NCBI GenBank assembly: GCA_036523395.1
Contig: DATDEH010000056.1
Span: 1 to 63,748, forward strand
Direction of reading: 5' to 3'
DNA from: Candidatus Limnocylindria bacterium
GTDB taxonomy: Bacteria > Chloroflexota > Limnocylindria > P2-11E
Length of the DNA: 63,748 nt
Part shown: positions 42,817-50,893 of the stretch, one piece after another
How the letters are laid out: the number at the start of each line of letters is the position of its first letter
Numbering within the stretch: the stretch's first letter is position 1
Made by a program: the position numbers and the translations under genes
The notes under the pieces: model-generated
Databases searched by the model: none
What the model was told of the DNA's origin: nothing
The model's input: only the letters and a program-made list of their open reading frames with translations

Positions 42817-43514
42817 TGAGGTCCGCTGAGCACTGGCAGTGCGAAGCTCGTGACGCGCCACCCACCATCGACATAGCCGAGCGTCGCGACGTACTTGCGA
42901 TCGAACAAGCCGGTCACGCCGTAGTGGCCCACGGTCGCGGTGGCTGCGGGACGGTCGAGGACCAATGGATTCGGAAGCGCGTCCCAGCGGCGCGTCTCGT
43001 CGAAGTCCCACGACCCAAGTAATCCAGCATCGCTGGCCCAGTACTGCGGCTGAGTGATCAACAGCTTCGCGCTCGCGATCGCGCTCGACTTGACCTGGTA
43101 CGCGCCTCGCGCATCCGTGATCGCGCTCGCGCTCTCCGGTGGCACGGGCGTCGGTCCGTGGTTGGACGGGTCGGACGGAAAGACCATGACCTGAGCGCCG
43201 CGGACCGGCGCGCCGCCCACGGTCACCGTCCCGCTCAGCAGGTGCTTCGCGCCGGTATACGGAGTGGTGAACGGGGTGGGCACGACCGTCCGGGCGGCAG
43301 GCGCCGGCGTCGCTTGCCGTGGCGGGGCGGTCACCTGCATCGTCGCCATCGGCGTCGGGACTGCCGTCGTCGGCTGGACGCTCGCAGCGCTCCCAGCCTG
43401 ACCGGTCCCGAGCCGCTCGCGCGACGCGCGCAACTGCTGTCCGACCACCAGGCCAGCGGCGATGATCGCAACGGCGAGAGCGCCCTGCATGAGCAGACGA
43501 GGCATCACTTTCAT
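42813..43514 (-). CDS. membrane-anchored protein with carboxypeptidase-regulatory-like domain
   Basis: A 233-aa protein with an N-terminal anchor helix (LLMQGALAVAIIAAGLVVG), a Thr/Pro/Ala-rich spacer (about residues 45-85), then a beta-sandwich of the carboxypeptidase-regulatory-like/CnaB type (LLSGTVTVGGAPVRGAQVMV) and a C-terminal part of unknown type. It is likely extracytoplasmic. It lies convergent to the cupredoxin gene and downstream of the chaperone operon region. Function unknown. Confidence 0.72.
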   Translation of the reverse strand: MKVMPRLLMQGALAVAIIAAGLVVGQQLRASRERLGTGQAGSAASVQPTTAVPTPMATMQVTAPPRQATPAPAARTVVPTPFTTPYTGAKHLLSGTVTVGGAPVRGAQVMVFPSDPSNHGPTPVPPESASAITDARGAYQVKSSAIASAKLLITQPQYWASDAGLLGSWDFDETRRWDALPNPLVLDRPAATATVGHYGVTGLFDRKYVATLGYVDGGWRVTSFALPVLSGPH

Positions 43515-43536
43515 GATGGGGCTTGCCCGCCTGGTC

Positions 43537-43656
43537 CTAACGTGTGGCGGCGCCGTGGGAGTTTGATGCGGGCTCGGAGCGGACCGCCTGCGCGGCGATC
43601 AGCGTCGGGGCACAGGCCGCGAGCAGCAGGACCACATAGAGGAAGAGGCGCCGCAT
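43537..43656 (-). CDS. 39-aa putative lipoprotein-like peptide, tentative
   Basis: The ORF starts at ATG 43656 with GGAGG 8 nt upstream. It reads as a signal-peptide-like helix ending in LLAAC (residues 11-15), then a polar tail ([18 protein letters not shown]). The SD and ATG lie inside a long perfect hairpin (43645-43680), so translation may be blocked or regulated, or the ORF may be fortuitous. It lies between dnaK and the membrane-anchored protein gene on the same strand. Confidence 0.4.
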   Translation of the reverse strand: MRRLFLYVVLLLAACAPTLIAAQAVRSEPASNSHGAATR

Positions 43657-43680
43657 GGAGTCATCCTCCAGCGGCGCCTC
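43645..43680 (-). repeat. long inverted repeat enclosing a ribosome-binding site
   Basis: GAGGCGCCGC at 43645-43654 is complementary to GCGGCGCCTC at 43671-43680, and inside the loop TGGAG pairs with CTCCA. On the minus strand this makes a hairpin of about 15 bp containing GGAGG and the ATG of the 39-aa ORF. It may also act as a transcription end for the dnaK operon. Confidence 0.6.
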
Positions 43681-43693
43681 TCTTCGCGCGTCT

Positions 43694-43713
43694 GAGTTCG
43701 CTCGCGCGAACTC
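43694..43713 (-). terminator. stem-loop just after dnaK
   Basis: GAGTTCGC (43694-43701) and GCGAACTC (43706-43713) form a perfect 8-bp stem with a 4-nt loop, 3 nt past the dnaK stop on the minus strand. No T-run follows. It is likely the end or a processing point of the hrcA-grpE-dnaK transcript. Confidence 0.5.
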
Positions 43714-43716
43714 TTA

Positions 43717-45636
43717 TCAGCTCTGCTCTTTGAACTCGCCCTCGATGGTGTCGCCGTCCTTCTTGTCGCCGGCCGTGGCACCCGCGGGTTCGCCCTCGGG
43801 CTGCTGTGGCTGGCCGTCGTTTGAGGGCGGCTGCTGCTGGTTCATGGCCTCGCCGATCTTCATCGACGCGACTCGCAGCTCCTCCATCGCGGTCTTGATC
43901 CGCTGCGTGTCGTCGCCCTTCAGCGTCTCGCGCAGCGCGGCGATCTTCTCCTCGACATCCTTCTTGATTTCGGCGGGAGCCTTGTCGCCGAGGTCGCGGA
44001 GCGTCTTCTCGATCTGGTACGCGAAGGTGTCGGCTTCATTGCGGGTCTGGATCCGCTCGACGTTGCGGCGGTCCTCCTCCGCATGCGCCTGCGCGTCCTT
44101 CACCAGCTTCTCGACCTCGTCCTTGCTGAGGCCGCTCGAAGCGGTGATCGTGACGTGCTGCTCCTTGCCACTGGCCTTGTCCTTCGCCTTGACGTTGAGG
44201 ATCCCGTTCGCGTCGATGTCGAACGTCACCTCGATCTGCGGAACGCCTCGTGGAGCAGGCGGGATGCCGTCGAGGATGAATCGCGCCAGGCTCTTGTTGT
44301 CCGCGGCGAGCTCGCGCTCACCCTGGACGACATGGATCTCCACCTGGGTCTGGCCGTCGCTGGCCGTGGTGAAGATCTGCGACTTCGACGTCGGAATGGT
44401 GCTGTTGCGCTCGATGAGCTTGGTGGCGACGCCACCGAGGGTCTCGATGCCGAGCGACAGCGGCGTGACGTCGAGGAGAAGGATGTCCTTCACCTCGCCC
44501 TTGAGCACGCCGGCCTGGATCGCGGCGCCGATCGCCACGACCTCGTCAGGGTTGACGCTCTTGTTCGGCTCCTTGCCGAACAGCTTCTTCACGGTCTCCA
44601 CGACGAGCGGCATGCGCGTCATGCCACCGACCAGGACCACTTCGTCGATCTTGTCCGCGCTCACGCCCGCGTCTGCGATGGCCTTCTTGACGGGACTGAC
44701 CGTCTTCTCGACGAGGTCACCGATGAGCTGCTCGAGCTTGCTCCGCGTCAGCGTGATGACGAGGTGCTTCGGACCGGCCTGATCCGCCGTGATGAACGGC
44801 AGGTTGATCTCGGTCTGCTGCGTGCTCGAGAGCTCGATCTTCGCCTTCTCCGCAGACTCCTTCAGACGCTGAAGGGCCATGCGGTCGTTCTTCAGATCGA
44901 TGCCCTGATCCTTCTTGAATTCCTCGATGAGCCAGTCGATGATCCGCGCGTCGAAGTCGTCGCCACCCAGGTGCGTGTCACCATTCGTGGCCTTGACCTC
45001 GAAGACACCTTCACCGAGCTGCAGGATCGAGATGTCGAAGGTCCCGCCGCCGAGGTCGTAGACCGCGACGAGCTCGTCCTTCTTCTTGTCGAGCCCATAG
45101 GCCAGCGCGGCCGCGGTGGGCTCGTTGATGATGCGCAGGACCTCGAGGCCAGCGATCTGGCCGGCGTCCTTCGTGGCCTGACGCTGGCTGTCGTCGAAGT
45201 ACGCGGGAACGGTGATGACCGCCTGCGTGACCTTGTCGCCGAGGAACGCCTCGGCGTCGGTCTTCAGCTTGCCGAGGATCATCGCCGAGACCTCGGGCGG
45301 CGTGAGCTTGCGGCTGTCGGCGAGGACGACCTCGACGCCGCCGTTGCTTGCCTGACCGACCTTGTATGGGACCTGCTTCAACGATCGCTGCACCTCGGGG
45401 TCGGTGAAACGCCGCCCCATGAAGCGCTTGATCGAGTAGATCGTGTTCTCCGGGTTCGTGATCGCCTGCCGCTTCGCGACCTGGCCGACCAGACGCTCCC
45501 CGCTCTTGGTGAACGCGACGACGGACGGCGTGATCCGTCCACCCTCCGCGTTCGGGATGATCGTGGGCTCTCCACCTTCCATGTACGCCACGGCCGAGTT
45601 GGTGGTGCCCAGGTCGATACCGATGACCTTTGGCAT
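43717..45636 (-). CDS. dnaK: chaperone DnaK (Hsp70)
   Basis: A 639-aa Hsp70: [18 protein letters not shown] at the N-terminus, [19 protein letters not shown] and [20 protein letters not shown] in the ATPase domain, the linker followed by [17 protein letters not shown] in the substrate domain, a helical lid and a Gln/Gly-rich tail ending IEGEFKEQ. It refolds proteins with GrpE and DnaJ. It begins 5 nt after the grpE stop. Confidence 0.98.
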   Translation of the reverse strand: MPKVIGIDLGTTNSAVAYMEGGEPTIIPNAEGGRITPSVVAFTKSGERLVGQVAKRQAITNPENTIYSIKRFMGRRFTDPEVQRSLKQVPYKVGQASNGGVEVVLADSRKLTPPEVSAMILGKLKTDAEAFLGDKVTQAVITVPAYFDDSQRQATKDAGQIAGLEVLRIINEPTAAALAYGLDKKKDELVAVYDLGGGTFDISILQLGEGVFEVKATNGDTHLGGDDFDARIIDWLIEEFKKDQGIDLKNDRMALQRLKESAEKAKIELSSTQQTEINLPFITADQAGPKHLVITLTRSKLEQLIGDLVEKTVSPVKKAIADAGVSADKIDEVVLVGGMTRMPLVVETVKKLFGKEPNKSVNPDEVVAIGAAIQAGVLKGEVKDILLLDVTPLSLGIETLGGVATKLIERNSTIPTSKSQIFTTASDGQTQVEIHVVQGERELAADNKSLARFILDGIPPAPRGVPQIEVTFDIDANGILNVKAKDKASGKEQHVTITASSGLSKDEVEKLVKDAQAHAEEDRRNVERIQTRNEADTFAYQIEKTLRDLGDKAPAEIKKDVEEKIAALRETLKGDDTQRIKTAMEELRVASMKIGEAMNQQQPPSNDGQPQQPEGEPAGATAGDKKDGDTIEGEFKEQS

Positions 45637-45641
45637 GTTCG

Positions 45642-46190
45642 CTACTCCTTCTTCTTGGCGACCGTGACGAGCGCTGGGCGGATGACCCGGTCGTGCAGTC
45701 GGTACGCCTTTTGATGTTCTTCGATGACAGTGCCCTCGGGCTTGTCGGACTCGACGTACGCGACGGCCTGGTGCAGATACGGGTCGAACGGTTTGCCGAG
45801 CGAGTCGATCACGTCGAGGCCTTCGGCCTCGAGGACCGTGCGCAGCTTGCGCTCAACGAGCCACATCCCTTCGACCCACGGCTGACCCTTCAGATCCTCC
45901 GGCACCGTGCCAAGCGCGCGGTCGTAGCCGTCGAGAACGTCGAGCAGCTTCGCGATGAGATCCGCCTTTGCGAACTTGGCGAACTCGTTCCGCTCGCTTT
46001 CGTTGCGCTTGCGGTAATTCGCGAAGTCCGCGGTCATGCGCTGGAGATCGCTCGTGAGCTCCTCGACCTTGGACTGCGTCGTGGGCGGTTCGGGCTCCAC
46101 ATCGGCGACCGCGCCGTGGGTCGGCCCATTCGTCCGCGTCCGAAGACGCTCTTCGAGCAGCTCCTCCGCCTTTCGTGCTTTGTCGTCCAT
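45642..46190 (-). CDS. grpE: nucleotide-exchange factor GrpE
   Basis: A 182-aa protein with an acidic N-terminal region, a long coiled coil ([20 protein letters not shown]) and the C-terminal wing with [20 protein letters not shown]. It releases ADP from DnaK. It starts 3 nt after the hrcA stop. Confidence 0.96.
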   Translation of the reverse strand: MDDKARKAEELLEERLRTRTNGPTHGAVADVEPEPPTTQSKVEELTSDLQRMTADFANYRKRNESERNEFAKFAKADLIAKLLDVLDGYDRALGTVPEDLKGQPWVEGMWLVERKLRTVLEAEGLDVIDSLGKPFDPYLHQAVAYVESDKPEGTVIEEHQKAYRLHDRVIRPALVTVAKKKE

Positions 46191-46193
46191 GAT

Positions 46194-47240
46194 CTAGTGA
46201 CCCTCCATGACTCGAACGAGATCGCTCATCAGCGATCCGACGTAGCGCACCGCGCCGATGGTGCGCGCGTAGTCCATGCGCGTCGGACCTACGACGCCGA
46301 CGTATCCGAGGTATTCCGTGCCGGCACCGTACCGTCCGAACACCAGGCTGCAGCCACGGAGTGGCTCCAGCCGGTGCTCGCTGCCGATCGCGACATGCAC
46401 CTCGTCGTCGCCGAGCGTCGGCGGCAGCAGGTCGATGAGGCGCGTGCGGTCCTCGAGGAGCCGCAGCATGTCCTGCATCCGTCCGCCGGCCGCGAACTCC
46501 GGTTGCGCGAGGATGTTCTGGATGCCATCGGTATAGACGTCATGCGTCCGCGCGGCGTCGTGGTCGTCCAGCGCTCGCGCGATCGCTCCGGCGACCTCGG
46601 AGTCGACACCCGTCTCGCTCCGAGTCGCGCCGCGCACACCGGCGGCGTCGCGAGATAGCAGCGCCTCGGTGAGACGCGATGACAGCGAACGCAGATGCTC
46701 GGGCGTCGTCGCGACGCGCAGCTCGATCAGCTGCTGCGCCACCGTGCCTCCTTCGAAGACGACGACGACCAGGGCGCGCCTCTCGCTGATCGGGACCACC
46801 TCGACGTGCCGCAGCGTGGCCCGGCCCGATGCCGGTGGCGTCACGATGGCCGCCTCGGTCGTCAGACGAGCGAGCGTCGAGGCCGCGAGACGCAGCCACT
46901 CCGACGTGTTCGAGAGCGCCTGCTGGAACTGGTGGCTCACCGTGAGCTGCTCCTCCGGATGAAGACTCGGCCGCGGCATCAGGCTCTCGATGAAGTAGCG
47001 GTACCCCAGATCTGTCGGAACGCGTCCGGCGGATGTGTGCGGATGCGTGAGGAGACCCATCTCCTCGAGCGCGGCCAGCTCACTCCGGACCGTGGCCGAC
47101 GAGACATCGAGGCGGTACTGACGGACGAGCGCCGCTGAGGCCACCGGCTGGGCCGTGGCGATGTACTCACGGATGACGGCGCGCAGCAGATCACGTTGCC
47201 GCTCGCCGAGCTGTGGGAGCTGATCGCTCTTCTGAGGCAC
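46194..47240 (-). CDS. hrcA: heat-inducible transcription repressor HrcA
   Basis: A 348-aa protein with an N-terminal winged helix (LRAVIREYIATAQPVASAAL, VSSATVRSELAALEEMGLL, HPHTSAGRVPTDLGYRYFI) followed by the GAF-like and insertion domains of HrcA. It binds CIRCE and represses its own chaperone operon until heat or misfolded protein releases it. It starts at GTG 47240, immediately downstream of a perfect CIRCE, with no room for a separate SD. Confidence 0.96.
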   Translation of the reverse strand: MPQKSDQLPQLGERQRDLLRAVIREYIATAQPVASAALVRQYRLDVSSATVRSELAALEEMGLLTHPHTSAGRVPTDLGYRYFIESLMPRPSLHPEEQLTVSHQFQQALSNTSEWLRLAASTLARLTTEAAIVTPPASGRATLRHVEVVPISERRALVVVVFEGGTVAQQLIELRVATTPEHLRSLSSRLTEALLSRDAAGVRGATRSETGVDSEVAGAIARALDDHDAARTHDVYTDGIQNILAQPEFAAGGRMQDMLRLLEDRTRLIDLLPPTLGDDEVHVAIGSEHRLEPLRGCSLVFGRYGAGTEYLGYVGVVGPTRMDYARTIGAVRYVGSLMSDLVRVMEGH

Positions 47241-47267
47241 TTAGCACTCTCCCATCGAGAGTGCTAA
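47241..47267 (-). promoter_or_regulatory. CIRCE operator
   Basis: TTAGCACTC (47241-47249), 9-nt spacer, GAGTGCTAA (47259-47267): an exact match to the CIRCE consensus bound by HrcA. It abuts the hrcA start codon, so it occupies nearly the whole 5' leader. Confidence 0.97.
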
Positions 47268-47268
47268 T

Positions 47269-47298
47269 ACCCTAGCAAGGCACCGCAGTCGTCGTCAA
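47269..47298 (-). promoter_or_regulatory. candidate sigma-70 promoter of hrcA-grpE-dnaK
   Basis: On the minus strand TTGACG (47293-47298) and TAGGGT (47269-47274) are spaced 18 bp, directly upstream of CIRCE. Transcription would begin at or in the first CIRCE arm, so bound HrcA would block initiation. Confidence 0.6.
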
Positions 47299-47384
47299 GC
47301 CTGTAACGCTCGCTAAGCCGGTCGTTCGGCTGGCACCCAGCGTGCTGATTGCCACACACTGACGTAGGCGTGGAGGTTCCATCG

Positions 47385-47810
47385 ATGGGGTCGGAGTTCA
47401 AGGACTTTCTGCTCAAGGCGAACGTGCTCGCGCTGGCTCTCGCGTTCATCATCGGCGTGGCGCTCGCGGCGGTGGTCAATTCCCTGGTGAAGGACATCAT
47501 CATGCCGCCCGTGGGGCTGCTCCTCGGTGGGGTCGATTTCAACAACCTGTTCGTCGACCTCTCGGGAAAGCATCCCGCGAGCTTGAAGGCGGCGCAGGAC
47601 GCGGGGCTGGCGACGCTCAATTACGGCGTGTTCATCAACACGGTGATCACGTTCATCATCGTCGCCTTCGTGGTGTTCGTGATCGCGCGAACGTTCGTGC
47701 CGAAGGGCGCACCGACGAAGATCTGCCAGTTCTGCGGCGAGGAGATCCTTGCCTCGGCGACGCGCTGCCGGTACTGCACCAGCCAGCTGACGGCGGGTGC
47801 GCGAACCTAG
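47385..47810 (+). CDS. mscL: large-conductance mechanosensitive channel MscL with C-terminal zinc ribbon
   Basis: A 141-aa protein. The channel part has the amphipathic N-helix (GSEFKDFLLKANVLALALAF), the first pore helix through VKDIIMPPVGLLLGGVDFNN and the second helix (VFINTVITFIIVAFVVFVIA). In place of the usual C-terminal helical bundle it has CQFCGEEILASATRCRYC, a four-cysteine zinc ribbon. The channel relieves osmotic downshock. The start at ATG 47385 follows GGAGG. The 3' end overlaps the convergent receiver gene by 4 nt. Confidence 0.92.
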   Translation: MGSEFKDFLLKANVLALALAFIIGVALAAVVNSLVKDIIMPPVGLLLGGVDFNNLFVDLSGKHPASLKAAQDAGLATLNYGVFINTVITFIIVAFVVFVIARTFVPKGAPTKICQFCGEEILASATRCRYCTSQLTAGART

Positions 47811-48193
47811 ACCGGCGTCGGGCTGATCAGCGCGCGGACGCGGCCGACAAGATCATCGAGCTCGAATGGCTTGGTGACGTAGTCGGCCGCGCCCAGCTCC
47901 GTCGCGTAGTTGCGCTCGGACAGGCCGAACATCGCGGTCACCACCACGACGGGCATCTTCACGAGACGGCCATCCGAACGCAGCTCGCGCAGCACCGAGA
48001 AGCCGTCGCGTCGCGGCATCATGAGGTCGAGGACCATGCACGAGGGCTCCAGCGAGTCCACGAGCCGCATCGCCTCGTCGCCGTCGCTCGCGAGCTTCGA
48101 GTCAAGGCCGTCGTCCCGCAGCGCTGTGACGATCACGTCGCCCAGAGCGGGATCGTCCTCGACCACCAGGACCAGAGGACGCTTTCGCGCCAC
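47807..48193 (-). CDS. single-domain response regulator (CheY/receiver type)
   Basis: A 128-aa receiver: VLVVEDDPALG with the acidic pair, phospho-acceptor in CMVLDLMMPRRDG, VVVVTAMFGLS and the conserved lysine in YVTKPFELDDL. No output domain is attached, so it should act through a partner. It shares one base with the stop of the Crp-family gene upstream, so the two are co-transcribed. No kinase is adjacent. Confidence 0.92.
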   Translation of the reverse strand: MARKRPLVLVVEDDPALGDVIVTALRDDGLDSKLASDGDEAMRLVDSLEPSCMVLDLMMPRRDGFSVLRELRSDGRLVKMPVVVVTAMFGLSERNYATELGAADYVTKPFELDDLVGRVRALISPTPV

Positions 48194-48870
48194 TAGACCC
48201 GGATCTCCTTCGCAAGCCGTTCGGGATCAACGATGACGATGTGGCGCCGGCGGATCCCGATGATCTCGCGCCGCTCGAGGTCCCCGAGCACACGGTTCAC
48301 CGACACGCGCGACGCGCCGATGAAGGCCGCCAGCTCGTCCTGCGTGAGCGTGAGCTCGAGCTTCGCGGTGCCGTCCGCCTGCGCGAGATCGAGCAGGTAC
48401 TTCGCGACCCGGCTCGGCACGTCCAGGAAGATGAGGTCCTCGACCCGATCCGACAGCCTGCGGATCGTCTTCGCGAGCGCATCGAGCACGACGCGGACCG
48501 ACGCCGGATGCGCCTCGAGGAACGCGAGGAAGTCGTCGCGCGCCAGAAGGGCGGCCCGGGTGTCCTCGAGCGCCGTCGCCGAGGCGGAGCGCGGGCTGCC
48601 GTCGAACAGCGCGAGCTCCCCGAAGAAGTCGCCGGTGCGCATGATCGAGACCAGCGCCTCCTGACCGAACTCGCCCGGGAGCGCGATCTTCACCGCTCCG
48701 GCCAGCACCACGTAGAGGTGCATCCCCGGATCGTCCTTACGGAAGAGCGCCTCGCCGCGTTTGAACGACCGCATGCGCATCCGCTCGGCAAGCTGCGCAA
48801 CTTCGGCATCGTCGAGCTTGGCGAAGAGCGGATAGCGCCGCAGGTGGTCCGGGAGACGTGTCTCCGGCAC
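48193..48870 (-). CDS. Crp/Fnr-family transcriptional regulator
   Basis: A 225-aa protein: cyclic-nucleotide-binding-type beta-roll (GEALFRKDDPGMHLYVVLAG, GDFFGELALFDGSPRSASA, close to the cAMP phosphate-binding cassette GE..L), a dimer helix and an HTH (LTQDELAAFIGASRVSVNRV). The cassette retains the GEL-x6-RSA pattern, so cAMP or cGMP binding is plausible. There are no FNR-type N-terminal cysteines. It is the first gene of a pair with the receiver protein. Confidence 0.93.
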   Translation of the reverse strand: MPETRLPDHLRRYPLFAKLDDAEVAQLAERMRMRSFKRGEALFRKDDPGMHLYVVLAGAVKIALPGEFGQEALVSIMRTGDFFGELALFDGSPRSASATALEDTRAALLARDDFLAFLEAHPASVRVVLDALAKTIRRLSDRVEDLIFLDVPSRVAKYLLDLAQADGTAKLELTLTQDELAAFIGASRVSVNRVLGDLERREIIGIRRRHIVIVDPERLAKEIRV

Positions 48871-48972
48871 GGCGCGATTCTAGGTATTCGAACCGCGAAG
48901 GGCGTCTCGGACGACGAGGAATTCACCGCGCACATGCGCGTGGAGCAAAGGTGGAGCAACGAGCCTGCCCCG

Positions 48973-49327
48973 ATGAGCGCTGCGCCACGCTGGCGGCTTG
49001 TCGGATGGTTGGGCCTTGTCCTTGTACTCGGTGGCCCCTGCGGCGCGTTCTTCCTCGCGTGCAACGGCCTTCCGCCGTTCCAGATCTCGGACGACTCCGG
49101 CCAGCAGTTCGGGCTAAAGCGCGGCGTGCCCGGACGGACTCAGGGTCTGGTTGATCCCCGTGACGTTCGAGAACCGCGCCACATATCCATCGGGCGACGG
49201 GTGAACGCTGGGCGAGCATCCTTGCTGTCACGCATCCCGTCGGCGCCCGCTCCGCCCACCTTACGTGCTATCGGATGGCCTACGTTGCGGCGGCTTTCGA
49301 TCTGTCGCCGTTCCTGTCCGGCCCTTG
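48973..49327 (+). pseudogene. decayed or frameshifted secreted/membrane protein gene
   Basis: Frame 1 from ATG 48973 gives a helix-bearing N-terminus (VGWLGLVLVLGGPCGAFFLA) and reads sensibly to about 49135. The protein-like sequence then continues in frame 2 (RVWLIPVTFENRATYPSGD, 49142 to about 49198) and then frame 3 (GERWASILAVTHPVGARSA and on to TGA 49325). Two same-direction shifts would restore a protein of about 118 aa. This could be a pseudogene or sequencing error. No family is recognised. Confidence 0.4.
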
Positions 49328-49352
49328 ACGGCCACTCCACAATCGACCGCCC

Positions 49353-50270
49353 ATGGACGGCGAGACCACGGTCCGCACCGGCGAGGCGTACGTCTCGGGC
49401 GCTCTCACAGCGCTCGAGGAGGGCGCACGCATGCGGCTCTTTTATGAGCTGCTGGCGGAGGTGGTGGAGTCGGTCGGCCTCCGCGCCTACCTTCCCCACC
49501 GCGTGACGGGTCCCGTGGCCGCCGCCCATTTGGAACCGCGTGCCGTATACGACATCGACCGCGCGCACGTGACCTCGGCACGCGTCGTCGTGGCGTATGC
49601 GGGCATCCCGTCCTTCGGCGTCGGCATCGAGGTCGAGCTCGCACGCGAGCACGCCGTGCCGGTCGTCCTCGTCGTCGAGCGCGAGCGGACGGTATCGCGC
49701 CTGCTGCTCGGCAACCCCGCGGTCGTCGAGGTCGTGCGCTTCGTAGACCTCGACGGACTCCGACGCGGGCTGGGCGCGGCCCTCGAGCGCATCGCGGCCA
49801 TCGCTCCGGGAGCCGCCCTCCCCGTCGTGTCGGACGATGTGGTCGTCCAGCGTTTCCTCGCATCGCTCGAGCAGGCGCGCCACCTTCCTGATGGCGAGAT
49901 CGCGGCGCTCCTTCGCATCGGAGAGCTGGACGGGGCGGCCGCATCGACGATCCGCGATGCCGTGGCGACCGGACGCCTGTTCGGCGCGGGCCTGCGCGAC
50001 CTCGTCGGCCGCCACGCGCTCCGCGGCGCCGACCTCGGCGTTTTCGTCCTTCACGACGTGCTCGAGCGTTCGCTCGCCGATACCGCGCGGGCGATCGGCC
50101 TCGATCCCCGCGCGACGAGAAAGCGCCTCGAGAACGCGCGCTCGCGCGTCGGCCTCGCGGCGGACGCGCCGGGCGCGGACATCGCACAATGGCTCGTGAC
50201 CGAGCTGATCGCCCCGCCGACGCGGGCGCTGCAGCTCCATCTCTTCAGTGGAGGGCACGACGCCGCATGA
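49353..50270 (+). CDS. nucleoside 2-deoxyribosyltransferase-like protein with C-terminal HTH-like region
   Basis: A 305-aa protein. Residues about 11-135 fit the nucleoside 2-deoxyribosyltransferase-like fold: AYVSGALTALEE, GLRAYLPHR, VYDIDRAHVTSARVVVAYAG and PSFGVGIEVELARE with a candidate catalytic Glu. The C-terminal half has no clear family, but SLADTARAIGLDPRATRKRL (about 245-264) resembles a sigma-type helix-turn-helix. This fold can cleave N-glycosidic bonds of nucleotides or NAD. The stop overlaps the ATG of a 35-aa basic peptide by ATGA. Metabolic or conflict/defence roles are both possible. Confidence 0.6.
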   Translation: MDGETTVRTGEAYVSGALTALEEGARMRLFYELLAEVVESVGLRAYLPHRVTGPVAAAHLEPRAVYDIDRAHVTSARVVVAYAGIPSFGVGIEVELAREHAVPVVLVVERERTVSRLLLGNPAVVEVVRFVDLDGLRRGLGAALERIAAIAPGAALPVVSDDVVVQRFLASLEQARHLPDGEIAALLRIGELDGAAASTIRDAVATGRLFGAGLRDLVGRHALRGADLGVFVLHDVLERSLADTARAIGLDPRATRKRLENARSRVGLAADAPGADIAQWLVTELIAPPTRALQLHLFSGGHDAA

Positions 50271-50374
50271 GCAAGGGGCAAAAGAAGCAGAAGACGACCG
50301 GCAAGCTGGGCTGGCGCAGCAAGAAGGCCAACCATGGGCGGAAGCCCGGGATGGGTCGCGGCAAGCGCAACTAG
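50267..50374 (+). CDS. 35-aa highly basic peptide, translationally coupled
   Basis: The ORF starts inside the ATGA stop overlap of the preceding gene. It is Lys/Arg/Gly-rich throughout (SKGQKKQKTTGKLGWRSKKA, then HGRKPGMGRGKRN) with no hydrophobic core. This looks like an RNA- or ribosome-binding tail-type peptide. It ends 22 nt before a strong bidirectional terminator, marking the operon end. Confidence 0.65.
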   Translation: MSKGQKKQKTTGKLGWRSKKANHGRKPGMGRGKRN

Positions 50375-50395
50375 CCGGTTTCTTGAGGTAAATGA

Positions 50396-50424
50396 GACAC
50401 GCCGCCCCTTCCGGGCGGCGTGTC
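50396..50424. terminator. bidirectional terminator hairpin between convergent genes
   Basis: A perfect 12-bp stem, GACACGCCGCCC (50396-50407) with GGGCGGCGTGTC (50413-50424), and a 5-nt loop. It lies between the stop of the basic peptide gene (plus strand) and the stop of the Lys-rich gene (minus strand). Short T-rich segments lie on both sides (ACGTTT; TCATTT on the minus strand). Confidence 0.8.
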
Positions 50425-50445
50425 ACGTTTCAGTGGGTACGCGAA

Positions 50446-50802
50446 CTAGCGGCGGCGCTTGCGTGCGGTGCTCTTACGCGCAGTCGACTTGCGGCCGGTG
50501 CTCTTTCGCGTCGCCTTGCGCGCTGTCGACTTGCGCTTGGTGCCTTTGCGCGCGGTGGTCTTCTTCTTGGCGGTGGTCTTCTTGCGACCGGTGCTCTTAC
50601 GAGCCGTCGTCTTCTTCCTCGCGGTCGTCTTCTTGCGGGCGGTGCTCTTCCGGCCGGCGCTGGGCTTCGAGGCGCCGCCCATCGAACCGCCACCCATCGA
50701 TGACGGTGGCGTTGGCGGTGTACCCGACGGCTGCGGTGCGGGCCAGATGGATCCAGGCTGCTTCTGCGATGACCAATCGTTACCGGTGTTCTCGTCCTGC
50801 AT
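50446..50802 (-). CDS. Lys/Arg-rich repeat protein, histone H1-like
   Basis: A 118-aa protein. A polar N-terminal part (QDENTGNDWSSQKQPG, Pro/Gly-rich to about residue 45) precedes a tail made of about ten short repeats such as KKTTARK, RKSTGRK and KSTARK. This resembles the DNA-compacting tails of bacterial H1-like and HupB-type proteins. The start at 50802 has GGGGAGG 6 nt upstream; longer starts at 50856 and 50880 have no SD. It may bind DNA or RNA in the nucleoid. Confidence 0.75.
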   Translation of the reverse strand: MQDENTGNDWSSQKQPGSIWPAPQPSGTPPTPPSSMGGGSMGGASKPSAGRKSTARKKTTARKKTTARKSTGRKKTTAKKKTTARKGTKRKSTARKATRKSTGRKSTARKSTARKRRR

Positions 50803-50893
50803 GAGGCCTCCCCAAATTTCTTTCGCGCTGGGAGAAGTGCTGTCTGTGCGTGTCATATCGCGTTCGGCACTTCGCCGCAAGCGCGTAGTCGTA

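Noticed and set aside
49140-50426. 428-aa minus-strand frame opposite the deoxyribosyltransferase-like gene
   Set aside because: No motifs. The plus-strand gene has recognisable fold features, good codon positions and an ATGA-coupled neighbour.
50459-50700. Tandem short DNA repeats that could resemble a CRISPR array
   Set aside because: The repeats are codon-level repeats of a Lys/Arg-rich protein, in frame and of variable length, with no unique spacers.
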